In this document: piece by piece, positions 45,197 through 53,376 of the stretch | Numbering within the stretch: the first letter of the stretch is position 1 | Layout: the number at the start of each line of letters is the position of its first letter | Source: UBA4744 sp963717135 | Lineage (GTDB): Bacteria > Actinomycetota > Acidimicrobiia > Spongiisociales > UBA4744 | Direction of reading: 5' to 3' | Length of the DNA stretch: 64,000 nt | Assembly: GCA_963717135.1 (NCBI GenBank) | Contig: CAVQVN010000005.1 | Coordinates: 216,160-280,159, forward strand | The notes under the pieces: generated by a model | Databases searched by the model: none | What the model saw: only the letters and a program-made list of their open reading frames with translations | Told to the model about the DNA's origin: nothing | Translations under genes and position numbers: made by a program

Positions 45197-47581
45197 ATGG
45201 TCGACGTCGAGCGTGGCCAGTTCTACATCGGTGGAGACATAGATCCGGTTTCCGGTGAGCGAACCGGTGATCCCCGCCTTTACGACGCCCGCGACCTGAC
45301 CACTCACGGGGTGATTGTTGGAATGACCGGCTCCGGAAAGACCGGTCTGGGGGTCATCTTCCTCGAGGAAGCCCTCCTGTCCGGCATTCCCACCCTCATC
45401 ATCGATCCGAAGGGTGACATGGGGAACCTTCTGCTCAACTTCCCCAACTTCCGGCCCGAGGACTTCCGCCCGTGGATCGATGAGGGCGAAGCCCAGCGTA
45501 AAGGAGTCACCCCCGACGAGTATGCGGCCTCCACCGCCGAGCTCTGGAAGAACGGCCTCGGCAAATGGGAAATCGGCTCCGACCGGCTCACCCGACTCGG
45601 CACGGGCGCCGAATTTGCCATCTACACGCCGGGCTCAGGAGCCGGAATCCCGATGAACATCGTCGGTTCCCTGGCAGCCCCGAACCTCGATTGGGAAACG
45701 GATGCCGAAACCGGGCGGGATGAGATTGAGGGCTTCGTTTCGAGTTTGCTGGTGCTGGCCGGAATCGAAGCCGACCCGATCTCGAGCCGGGAGCACATCC
45801 TTCTCTCCAACATCATGGAAAAGGCCTGGAGAGCCGCATCGGACCTCGATCTGGCCCGGCTGATCGCTCAGGTACAGGATCCGCCGATTCGCAAACTGGG
45901 CGTGTTCGAGGTCGATACTTTCTTCCCGCCGAAGGACCGCACCGCCCTAGCCATGCGCCTAAACGGCCTGGTGGCCTCCCCCTCATTCAGCGCCTGGATG
46001 GAAGGACCTCCCGTCGACATCCAAACGCTCCTCTTCACGCCTGACGACAAGCCGCGCGCGGCAGTCGTGTACCTCCAGCATCTCGGCGACGACGAGCGAC
46101 AGTTCATCGTCACTCTGTTGTTGTCCAAGATGGTGACCTGGCTGCGCCGCCAACCCGGCACATCCGACTTGCGAGCCTTGATCTACATGGACGAAGTGTT
46201 TGGCTTCGCCCCCCCAACGGCCGAGCCCCCGTCGAAGAAACCCATCCTCACGATCTTCAAACAAGCCCGGGCCCATGGGGTGGGAATGGTCTTGTCGACC
46301 CAGAATCCGGTCGATCTCGACTACAAGGCGATGTCGAACGCGGGCACCTGGATGATCGGGCGTTTGCAGACCGAACGTGACAAGGCGCGCATTCTGGAGG
46401 GACTGAAATCGGCATCGGGGATCGTGGATGTTGCCCGCTTCGACAAACTGATCGGCGATCTCGACAAACGCCAGTTCGTGCTTCACACGACTCGATCTAC
46501 CGAACCGGCCGTGATGACCACCCGGTGGGCTATGTCGTATCTGCGTGGTCCGCTTACCCGCGATGAGGTGACCCGGCTGACCGAGGGAACCCCGGAACGG
46601 GAAGCCGCCCGAACGCCCTCATCTTCTGTAGCACAGCCCGCCCCGGTCGTCGCCGAGGACGAAACAGTGGTGACCCCCAAAGTGGCCCCCGGGGTTCCGG
46701 TGTATTACCTAGATCCGGCCGCCGCCTGGAGTGGCCAGATCGGTGCGGTCCCGGGGGGTAGCCGCCAACAGGCCGGAGTGGTGGCTCGGGTTCATCTCAC
46801 ATTCGACGACCGATACGCGGGTGTCGATCACCGGGAGGAGTGGGAGGCGGTGTTCTTCCCCCTCGGATCCACATTCGACCCGGCGGACCATCTAGCCGTC
46901 GACTACGACGACCGCGACCTGCGTCCGGAAGCTCCTTCGGGCGGCGCCTATGTGCTTACGGAGGCTCCCATCGACTCCCCGACCTTCTTCAAGCAAGCCG
47001 AAACGGATCTCAAGGAGTGGCTGTATCGCAACCAAAAGATCGAGGTGTTCAAGAACGAGCAGCTCAAGCTCTATTCCCGGATAGGGGAGACGACCGAGGA
47101 CTTCACCGCTCGATGTGAGGAGGCTGCCGAGGACGCCGCAGACGTCGAGGTGGCAGCCCTTCGGGACCGTTACAAGGTGAAGATCGACAGGGTGAAAGAC
47201 CAGTTGTCCACCGCCGAACGGCGAGTTCGGGAATTGGAGGTGGACACCCAGAGCCGGCGCCAGCAAGAGCTCATGGCGGGTGCCGGCGATCTTCTCTCCG
47301 TGTTCCTCGGTGGGAAACGGCGGTCCCGCAGCCTTTCGGGAGCGGCCTCACGCCGATCGCAAACCGTCCGCACCCAGGAACGGCTCCGTTCGGCAGAGGA
47401 GGCTTTGACGGATCGAGCGGGGGAGCTCGATGCTCTCGAAGACGATCTTGCCCGGGATCTCATGGAGATCACCGACCGGTGGAACGACTTCGCTCGTGAA
47501 AGGCAGACCATCGAGGTCGGCCTGGAGAAGACGGATATCGCGGTAGCTGAAATGGCCCTGGTGTGGATACCCACGGTGTAG
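45197..47581 (+). CDS. HerA/FtsK-like ATPase with C-terminal coiled coil (DUF87/DUF853 type)
   Basis: 794 aa. Walker A is VIVGMTGSGKTGLGV, the second strand LIIDPKGDMGNLL, and Walker B ALIYMDEVFGFAPP; VLSTQNPVDLDYKAMSNAG and the arginine-rich IGRLQTERDKAR follow, as in HerA hexameric translocases. From about residue 600 on there is a charged coiled coil with DRYKVKIDRVKDQLSTAERR and a second one near the end. No NurA or Sir2 partner is beside it; the next gene encodes a six-helix membrane protein that overlaps it by 19 nt. Role unknown; DNA translocation in repair or defence is conceivable. Confidence 0.85.
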   Translation: MVDVERGQFYIGGDIDPVSGERTGDPRLYDARDLTTHGVIVGMTGSGKTGLGVIFLEEALLSGIPTLIIDPKGDMGNLLLNFPNFRPEDFRPWIDEGEAQRKGVTPDEYAASTAELWKNGLGKWEIGSDRLTRLGTGAEFAIYTPGSGAGIPMNIVGSLAAPNLDWETDAETGRDEIEGFVSSLLVLAGIEADPISSREHILLSNIMEKAWRAASDLDLARLIAQVQDPPIRKLGVFEVDTFFPPKDRTALAMRLNGLVASPSFSAWMEGPPVDIQTLLFTPDDKPRAAVVYLQHLGDDERQFIVTLLLSKMVTWLRRQPGTSDLRALIYMDEVFGFAPPTAEPPSKKPILTIFKQARAHGVGMVLSTQNPVDLDYKAMSNAGTWMIGRLQTERDKARILEGLKSASGIVDVARFDKLIGDLDKRQFVLHTTRSTEPAVMTTRWAMSYLRGPLTRDEVTRLTEGTPEREAARTPSSSVAQPAPVVAEDETVVTPKVAPGVPVYYLDPAAAWSGQIGAVPGGSRQQAGVVARVHLTFDDRYAGVDHREEWEAVFFPLGSTFDPADHLAVDYDDRDLRPEAPSGGAYVLTEAPIDSPTFFKQAETDLKEWLYRNQKIEVFKNEQLKLYSRIGETTEDFTARCEEAAEDAADVEVAALRDRYKVKIDRVKDQLSTAERRVRELEVDTQSRRQQELMAGAGDLLSVFLGGKRRSRSLSGAASRRSQTVRTQERLRSAEEALTDRAGELDALEDDLARDLMEITDRWNDFARERQTIEVGLEKTDIAVAEMALVWIPTV

Positions 47582-48243
47582 GCCGGAGCGCCTGTGACAA
47601 CGACCATTTCCATTGGACCGCACTCCCGCCTTTTGCGCGCCGAATTGCCCTTGTAGTCGTGGTGGTTGTTCTTTCTCTAGATGTCTTTGGGCAACTCCTC
47701 ATCGTGATAGAGCGAGATTGGACGGCCCTCGTCGAGGGGCGTGTGCTGAATGCGTGGGATTTCGGAAAGGCAATTGCCATTGGCCTGTTGCTGAGCTGGA
47801 CAGCCAGAGGGGCGCGAGCGCCCAACCTCGGGGCTTTTGGGCTTCTGTTCCTGGTAATCGGCATAGAAGACCAGCTGCGATTCCATTCTTTTGCCGGGCG
47901 AATCCTGGGCGGGTTTCTCCGATCGGTTTACATGATCGAAGGTGGGGCGGAGACTCGGATCGGGGAATTCATCGCACTGCTGGTCATGGCTGCCGCCGGA
48001 GCACTACTGGTATGGGGATGGAGACGACCCGCTCGTCGCTCACTCCGCCGCGCTCGCCTTGTGCTCAGCGCCCTCCTGGTGGCACTCTTTATGTTCGCCG
48101 TAGTACTCAATGTGATGGACGGCTCGTGGTCCTTGGAGGAACTCCGCATCGCAGAGGAGGTGGGCGAGCGCCTTGTGCTCACCGCAGCCGTCGCGTACGC
48201 AGCCGGTCTAGCATCAGTGAAGGATTGGCGAGTCCTCCCGTGA
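47563..48243 (+). CDS. Six-helix membrane protein of unknown function
   Basis: 226 aa, with about six hydrophobic helices (for example RIALVVVVVVLSLDVFGQLL, LVLSALLVALFMFAVVLNVM). The charged loops include RFHSFAGRILGG and EELRIAEEVGERL. The start is GTG 47563, overlapping the HerA-like gene; no good Shine-Dalgarno is visible, so translation may be coupled. I do not recognise the family. It converges with the CBS-domain gene, with 1 nt between stops. Confidence 0.62.
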   Translation: MDTHGVGRSACDNDHFHWTALPPFARRIALVVVVVVLSLDVFGQLLIVIERDWTALVEGRVLNAWDFGKAIAIGLLLSWTARGARAPNLGAFGLLFLVIGIEDQLRFHSFAGRILGGFLRSVYMIEGGAETRIGEFIALLVMAAAGALLVWGWRRPARRSLRRARLVLSALLVALFMFAVVLNVMDGSWSLEELRIAEEVGERLVLTAAVAYAAGLASVKDWRVLP

Positions 48244-48244
48244 G

Positions 48245-48637
48245 CTATTCAGGTTGCTCGCCGGGGCCAGGACTGGCCATCGCCCAGAGGATGTCCTTGA
48301 TACTGACGATGCCAAGCAACTCGCCGTCTTCCATGACGGGCATGTGACGGTAGCCGGTCTCGAGGAGCCACTCCGCAGCTTCGCGAACCTGGGCTTCCGG
48401 TGAGAACACATCCGGATCGGCCGTCATCCAATCGCGCACGATCTCAGTGACGGAATCCACTCCCTCAGCGGCTCCTCGTAGGATGTCTCGCTCGGTGATG
48501 ATGCCGATCAGACGGCGTCCATCCACCACACCCACGGAACCAACCTGTGCCGAAAGCATCGCTTCCGACGCGTCCTGCAGTGTCGTCTCCGGTCCGCACA
48601 CCTCGGCCCGTCCGCCCACCATCCCCCGGAGTTTCAC
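48245..48637 (-). CDS. Two-CBS-domain protein
   Basis: 130 aa made of a CBS pair: EMLSAQVGSVGVVDGRRLIGIITERDILR and the second VREAAEWLLETGYRHMPVMEDGELLGIVSIKDIL. Such stand-alone pairs bind adenine nucleotides and regulate partners. The GTG start has a very strong Shine-Dalgarno, AAGGAGG with a 6-nt spacer. Confidence 0.9.
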   Translation of the reverse strand: MKLRGMVGGRAEVCGPETTLQDASEAMLSAQVGSVGVVDGRRLIGIITERDILRGAAEGVDSVTEIVRDWMTADPDVFSPEAQVREAAEWLLETGYRHMPVMEDGELLGIVSIKDILWAMASPGPGEQPE

Positions 48638-48693
48638 GGGATACCTCCTTCACCGCGAACCCTAGTGACTTCGTAGACGAAAGACAGCAGCGA

Positions 48694-49659
48694 TCAGGCT
48701 CCGTGCTGCCGGAACCAGGCGACGGTTCGCTCCATACCCTGGTGCAAAGGAACCGCGGCCTTCCACCCCAGCTCACGCTCAGCCAGACGCGTGTCGGGAC
48801 AACGAACCGTGGGATCATCCTGCGGAAGGGGTTTGAACTCGATTCCAGGATTGCTACCGACGATCTCCTGGATGACCTCTGCCAGGTGCAGAATTGTGAT
48901 TTCCTGGGCGTTCCCTACGTTGACCGGCCCAACGTAGTCGCTGATCAGCAAGCGGACGATACCTTCGATCAGATCGTCGACGTAGCAAAGGGAGCGCGTC
49001 TGACTTCCGTCCCCGAAGACGGGAAGCGGCCGTCCCCTCAAGGCGGCTTCAATGAAGGCAGGCACCGCTCTCCCGTCATCTAGCCGCATTCTCGGCCCGT
49101 AGGTATTGAAAATCCGCACGATGCGCACGTCGATACCGTGCTGTCGGTGGTATGCAAGGGTCATGGCCTCGGCAAACCGCTTAGCTTCGTCGTACACACC
49201 CCGAGGACCGATCGGGTTCACATTCCCCCAGTAGGTCTCAGGTTGAGGATTGACCAGCGGATCCCCATACACCTCACTGGTGGAAGCCAGCAGGAAACGG
49301 GCTCCTTTGGCGCGAGCGAACCCCAATGCCTTATGGGTACCTAATGATCCGACCTTGAGCGTCTGAATGGGCCAGCGCAGGTAGTCAACAGGAGAGGCCG
49401 GTGAGGCAAAATGGATCACGTGGTGGACCTCTCCGGGCACATGTAGGAAGTTGGTCACGTCATGTTTGACAAACGTGAAGCCGTCGACACCGAACAGGTG
49501 GGAGAGGTTGTCGAGGTCGCCGGTAATGAGATTGTCGATGACCGTTACCTGCGCCCCTTCGTCGACCAGGCGGTCGCACAGATGGGAGCCGAGGAACCCG
49601 GCTCCCCCGAGCACTACCGCATGTTGGCCTTCCAGCTTCGCCATACCTCCGAGATGCAC
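48694..49659 (-). CDS. UDP-glucuronate decarboxylase-like SDR (UXS type)
   Basis: 321 aa extended SDR. NAD site VVLGGAGFLGSHLC; the family tract ASPASPVDYLRWPIQTLKVG and ASTSEVYGDP, with the YDEAKRFAE catalytic Tyr-x3-Lys and RIFNTYGPRM, are hallmarks of UDP-xylose synthase. It converts UDP-glucuronate to UDP-xylose. GTG 49659 has GGAGG 4 nt before it; ATG 49644 is an alternative. It diverges from an RfbB-like gene 54 nt away. Confidence 0.9.
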   Translation of the reverse strand: MHLGGMAKLEGQHAVVLGGAGFLGSHLCDRLVDEGAQVTVIDNLITGDLDNLSHLFGVDGFTFVKHDVTNFLHVPGEVHHVIHFASPASPVDYLRWPIQTLKVGSLGTHKALGFARAKGARFLLASTSEVYGDPLVNPQPETYWGNVNPIGPRGVYDEAKRFAEAMTLAYHRQHGIDVRIVRIFNTYGPRMRLDDGRAVPAFIEAALRGRPLPVFGDGSQTRSLCYVDDLIEGIVRLLISDYVGPVNVGNAQEITILHLAEVIQEIVGSNPGIEFKPLPQDDPTVRCPDTRLAERELGWKAAVPLHQGMERTVAWFRQHGA

Positions 49660-49713
49660 TGATCCTCCATTCGGTTTCCTGACAGCTTATTGCCTATTCC
49701 TAGACTCCATGCC

Positions 49714-50679
49714 ATGACGCATCTGATTACCGGAGGCGCCGGGTTCATTGGAGCGAACTACGTCCGTTACCTGCTGGGTAGGGACCCCGACACGCGGGTG
49801 ATCAACCTCGACCGGCTCTCCTACCCGCCAGCCCGGGCCACCGTCGAAGAGCTCAACGAGTCCCCGCGACACACTTTCGTCCACGGCGATATCCGCGACG
49901 CCGCGGTGGTCGGATCCCTGGTCGAAGATGCCGACGTGGTGGTCAACTTCGCGGCCGAGAGTCACGTCGACCGTTCCATCGCCGATCCGCGTCCTTTCAC
50001 CGACACGAACGTCGGAGGCACCACGGTACTCCTGCAAGCGGCCGCCCAAGCGGGCGTCGAGAGGTTCGTACACATCTCTACCGACGAGGTCTACGGTCCG
50101 ATCCTCACCGGTGCCGCCCTGGAAGACGCCCCGCTGCGGCCCACCTCTCCCTATGCGGCCGCCAAAGCCGGGGCCGATTTGATGGTGGGCGCCTTCGCTG
50201 CCACGTACGGCTACCGGGCCATCATCGCCCGGCCCTGCAACAACCTCGGTCCCTACCAGTACCCGGAGAAGATCGTCCCCCGGTTCGTGACCCGGCTGCT
50301 GCAGGGCCGATCGGTCCCTCTCTACGGCGACGGAGGGCATGAACGGGAATGGTTATGGGTCGACGACACCTGCGCGGCGATTGACCTCCTGGTGCTCCGG
50401 GGCGCTCCCGGCGAGACCTACAACATCAGTTCCGGCAGGCATTTCACCAATCAGGAACTGACTTTTCAGATTCTCGACTTGATGGGGGCCGATCGTTCGC
50501 TGGTCGAATCGGTACCCGACCGGCCCGGTCACGACCGACGGTATGCCACCGATTCCACCAAGCTGCGGAGGCTTGGCTGGGAACCGACCTCGACCTTCCA
50601 GCAGGCCCTGGCTCAGACGGTGGCTTGGTACTGCCGACGGGAGGACTGGTGGGCGCCCTTCCTCGAACTCCTTGCCTGA
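49714..50679 (+). CDS. rfbB: dTDP-glucose 4,6-dehydratase
   Basis: 321 aa extended SDR. NAD site HLITGGAGFIGANYV, AAESHVDRSI, the active-site STDEVYGP (Asp-Glu pair) and SPYAAAKAGADL (Tyr-x3-Lys), RPCNNLGPYQYPEK are characteristic. It makes dTDP-4-keto-6-deoxyglucose for rhamnose-type sugars. TAGACT ends 7 nt before ATG 49714 (leaderless type), which I prefer to a TTG at 49690. No rfbA, rfbC or rfbD is in the window. Confidence 0.92.
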   Translation: MTHLITGGAGFIGANYVRYLLGRDPDTRVINLDRLSYPPARATVEELNESPRHTFVHGDIRDAAVVGSLVEDADVVVNFAAESHVDRSIADPRPFTDTNVGGTTVLLQAAAQAGVERFVHISTDEVYGPILTGAALEDAPLRPTSPYAAAKAGADLMVGAFAATYGYRAIIARPCNNLGPYQYPEKIVPRFVTRLLQGRSVPLYGDGGHEREWLWVDDTCAAIDLLVLRGAPGETYNISSGRHFTNQELTFQILDLMGADRSLVESVPDRPGHDRRYATDSTKLRRLGWEPTSTFQQALAQTVAWYCRREDWWAPFLELLA

Positions 50680-50682
50680 CCC

Positions 50683-51888
50683 CTAAACCAATCGATCTTC
50701 AACCCGTTTCGCCACGTACCGTCCAATCGCCAAGGACGCGGTAGCGGCCGGCGACGGAGCATTGAGCACATGCAGCGCCCGGGGGGACTCCTCGATGGCG
50801 AAATCGTCGAGCAAGTTCCCCTTTCGGTCCATCGCCTGGGCGCGCACCCCGGCGCCCGCCCGAACTACGTCGTGGATTTCGATGGTCGGAACCAGTCGCT
50901 GCAGTGCCGACACAAAGGCTCGCTTGCTCGCCGAGCGAACCATCTCACCGATACCGGTCTTCCAGTAGCGGCGAGCCACCACCCACAGTCCCGGATTGCG
51001 GACGGTCTCCCAAAGATCACCCCGGTCGATCGACCCCCACCGGTAGCCTTCCCTCGAGAGGGCCAGCACGGCGTTGGGGCCTGCTTCGATCGCCCCGGTG
51101 ACCGTCTTCGTGAAATGCACGCCGAGAAACGGGAACCGGGGATCGGGGACCGGGTAGATCATTCCGTTGACCAAACCCGCCCGGTCATCCTTGACCTCGT
51201 AGTACTCGCCACGAAATGGAACAATCTGCACTTGCGGATCGGCTCCGGCCATCCGCGCTACCCGGTCACACTGCAGGCCGGCGCAATTGACCAGGTAGCC
51301 GGCGGTCAGTTCCCCGGTGACCGTTTTGATCCCGACTTCTTTGGAGCCGTTGACGATAGAAAGAACCTCTGAGTTGAGCCTCACCTCTCCACCCAGACGC
51401 TCGAGGCGGACTGCCATGGCTCCGGCAACCTTCTGGAAATCAACCGAGGCGGTGCCCGGCACGTGCAAGCCGGCTACCCCTGCGGCGTTGGGTTCGATCT
51501 CCCGGATCCCGTGGAGGTCCAGTTTGCGAAGTCCCTCGACCCCGTTGGCAACACCGCGGCGATGGATCTCATCGAGAGCCGGGATCTCGGACTGGTCCAC
51601 GGCCACCAGGATCTTGCCAAACGCCTCGTACGCCAGGCCCTCACTATCACAGAAGGCGCGCAGGCTTCCTACCCCATCGACACAGAGTTTCGCCTTCAGC
51701 GAACCCGGCTTGTAGTACACGCCAGAATGAACCACGCCGCTGTTGTGGCCGGTCTGATGTTGACCGACCCGGGATTCTTTCTCGAGCACGACCAGCCGGA
51801 GTCCCGGATTCGCTTCGAGCAAGCCCAGCGCCGTGGCAAGGCCGACGATCCCCCCGCCGATGATCGCGATGTCGAATCGCTCGCTCAT
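50683..51888 (-). CDS. lhgO: L-2-hydroxyglutarate oxidase
   Basis: 401 aa FAD oxidoreductase (DAO fold). N-terminal DIAIIGGGIVGLATALGLLE; the tract HNSGVVHSGVYYKPGSLKAKLCVDG and the C-terminal VRAGAGVRAQAMDRKG are typical of LhgO. It oxidises L-2-hydroxyglutarate to 2-oxoglutarate with quinone as acceptor. The start is set at ATG 51888, because TACCAT ends 7 nt before it and overlaps the alternative ATG at 51897. It converges with rfbB, with 3 nt between stops. Confidence 0.92.
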   Translation of the reverse strand: MSERFDIAIIGGGIVGLATALGLLEANPGLRLVVLEKESRVGQHQTGHNSGVVHSGVYYKPGSLKAKLCVDGVGSLRAFCDSEGLAYEAFGKILVAVDQSEIPALDEIHRRGVANGVEGLRKLDLHGIREIEPNAAGVAGLHVPGTASVDFQKVAGAMAVRLERLGGEVRLNSEVLSIVNGSKEVGIKTVTGELTAGYLVNCAGLQCDRVARMAGADPQVQIVPFRGEYYEVKDDRAGLVNGMIYPVPDPRFPFLGVHFTKTVTGAIEAGPNAVLALSREGYRWGSIDRGDLWETVRNPGLWVVARRYWKTGIGEMVRSASKRAFVSALQRLVPTIEIHDVVRAGAGVRAQAMDRKGNLLDDFAIEESPRALHVLNAPSPAATASLAIGRYVAKRVEDRLV

Positions 51889-51930
51889 GGCGGCCATGGT
51901 AGAGCCGGGAGCAGCTCCGGTTTAAGGTGC

Positions 51931-52014
51931 CAGGTTTCAGGTACCAGGTTTCAGGTTTCAGGTTTCAGGTTTCAGGTTTCAGGTTTCAGGTTTCAGGTTC
52001 CAGGTTTCAGGCAG
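51931..52014. repeat. Longest heptamer array: twelve CAGGTTT units
   Basis: Twelve consecutive 7-nt units, nine of them exactly CAGGTTT, with single variants CAGGTAC, CAGGTTC and CAGGCAG. CAGGTTT is a rotation of the complement of CCTGAAA. It lies in the gap before the LhgO gene 5' end. Confidence 0.93.
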
Positions 52015-52047
52015 GGAACCAGTGGTACCAACCCAGGTGGTACGAAG

Positions 52048-52089
52048 TACCTAGTACCAGGTACCAGATACTAGGTACCAGGTACCTCC
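52048..52089. repeat. Heptamer array TACCAGG, ending at the sigma factor stop
   Basis: Six units: TACCTAG, TACCAGG, TACCAGA, TACTAGG, TACCAGG, TACCTCC. It ends 1 nt before the TAG stop (CTA at 52091-52093) of the sigma factor gene, 33 nt after the CAGGTTT array. Confidence 0.85.
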
Positions 52090-52090
52090 C

Positions 52091-53131
52091 CTAAACCAAA
52101 TCTTGCTCGCGGATCCCGAACGAGGGGTGACGGAGCCTGCACAGAGCCAGCTTCTCGAGCTGACGGATGCGCTCGCGGGTCAGGCTGAACTCGTCGCCGA
52201 TCTCTTCGAGCGTGCGGGGCACGCCATCGTAGAAGCCGTAGCGCAGAGCCAGGATGCGACCCTCCCGATCGGGAAGCCGCTCGATCGACACGCGCAGACT
52301 CTGGGCCACGTCGAGCTCTTCGGTGATCTGGACCGGATCGGTGGCGTCCTCGTCTTCGATGAAGTCGCCCAGTTGGGCGCCATCTTCACCGACCGGCTGC
52401 TCGAGCGAAACCGTGTCGGCCACTCCCAGCGCCAACTCGACTTTGTCGACGGTGACTCCGGCTTCCTCGGCAATCTCTTCCGGCTTTGGGTCACGACCCA
52501 GTTCGGCTTTGAGGCTCGCCTGGGCGGCGCGCACAGCGGCCAGCGTATCGTGCAGATGGACCGGAATCCGCACGGTACGGGACTTGTCGGCGATCGCCCG
52601 GGTGATGGCCTGCCGGATCCACCAGGTGGCATAGGTCGAGAACTTGAAGCCCTTGCGCCAGTCGAACTTCTCGACGGCACGGATCAAGCCGAGGTTGCCT
52701 TCCTGAATCAGATCGAGGAAGTCGATACCGGAAGTGTTCGCGTAGCGGCGGGCATTGGCGACCACCAATCGCAGGTTGGCCGTCAGGAAAGCGTCCTTGG
52801 CCTCCTTGCCGTGCCGCTCCTTGCGTCGCAGTTCGATCTCCTGCTTCTTGTCTTTGTAGTCGCCGGCTTCCAGCCGAACGGCCGCATCTTCCCCGCTCTC
52901 GATTTTCTGAGCGAGTTCGACTTCTTGCTCGGCGGTCAGCAAGTCGTACTCGCCGATGGCGGTCAGGTATTGGCTGACGAGATCGGTGGTGAGCCGGCCT
53001 CGTTCGTCGGTCAGCTTGTTCCGCTGACGGTCGCGCTCTTTTTCGCGCCGAACCCGTGCTTCTGACTTGGGGTCGGCGCCATTTCCGTTCCCGTTAGAGC
53101 GGACGCGGCGCGTCTTCTCGGCTGCTGGCAT
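52091..53131 (-). CDS. RpoD-family (sigma-70) RNA polymerase sigma factor
   Basis: 346 aa. Regions in order: basic N-terminus, 1.2 (DLVSQYLTAIGEYDLLTAEQE), 2 (NLRLVVANARRYANTSGIDFLDLIQEGNLGL, KFSTYATWWIRQAI), 3 and 4.2 (TLEEIGDEFSLTRERIRQLE). It recognises -10/-35 promoters. The short N-terminus (no region 1.1) resembles SigB-like group 2 or a short primary sigma. ATG 53131 follows GGAGG at 10 nt. A possible TTCACA-17-CATATT promoter lies at 53198-53226. Confidence 0.9.
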   Translation of the reverse strand: MPAAEKTRRVRSNGNGNGADPKSEARVRREKERDRQRNKLTDERGRLTTDLVSQYLTAIGEYDLLTAEQEVELAQKIESGEDAAVRLEAGDYKDKKQEIELRRKERHGKEAKDAFLTANLRLVVANARRYANTSGIDFLDLIQEGNLGLIRAVEKFDWRKGFKFSTYATWWIRQAITRAIADKSRTVRIPVHLHDTLAAVRAAQASLKAELGRDPKPEEIAEEAGVTVDKVELALGVADTVSLEQPVGEDGAQLGDFIEDEDATDPVQITEELDVAQSLRVSIERLPDREGRILALRYGFYDGVPRTLEEIGDEFSLTRERIRQLEKLALCRLRHPSFGIREQDLV

Positions 53132-53376
53132 GTTGGGGTGTCCTCCGGTCAAGGGGTTGGCTCGAGTGGAAAGGTCTCCATCCGAGGCATCGGATGCAAT
53201 ATGACATATATATGCCGGTTTGTGAACCCCTTTCTTTTCTTCGGCTGATTCCGCCGTCGAAAAGGCTCAACCGGCATTGGTCATCATTTGCACGAGGCCA
53301 TCCATCGGCACCAGGCGAAATAGCTTTACCAGGACACCACCCGGACTAACCACCGGGCCTCACTACCGTCTCCCCC
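53132..53376. promoter_or_regulatory. Divergent promoter region of the sigma factor and YyaL genes
   Basis: Minus strand: TTCACA (53226-53221), 17 nt, CATATT (53203-53198), in an unusually AT-rich patch (ATATATATG) for this genome. Plus strand: TACCGT at 53364-53369 ends 7 nt before the YyaL ATG. No other gene is seen in the gap. Confidence 0.45.

Noticed and set aside
51931..52089. CRISPR-like array
   Set aside because: Units are 7 nt with no spacers, and no cas genes are near.
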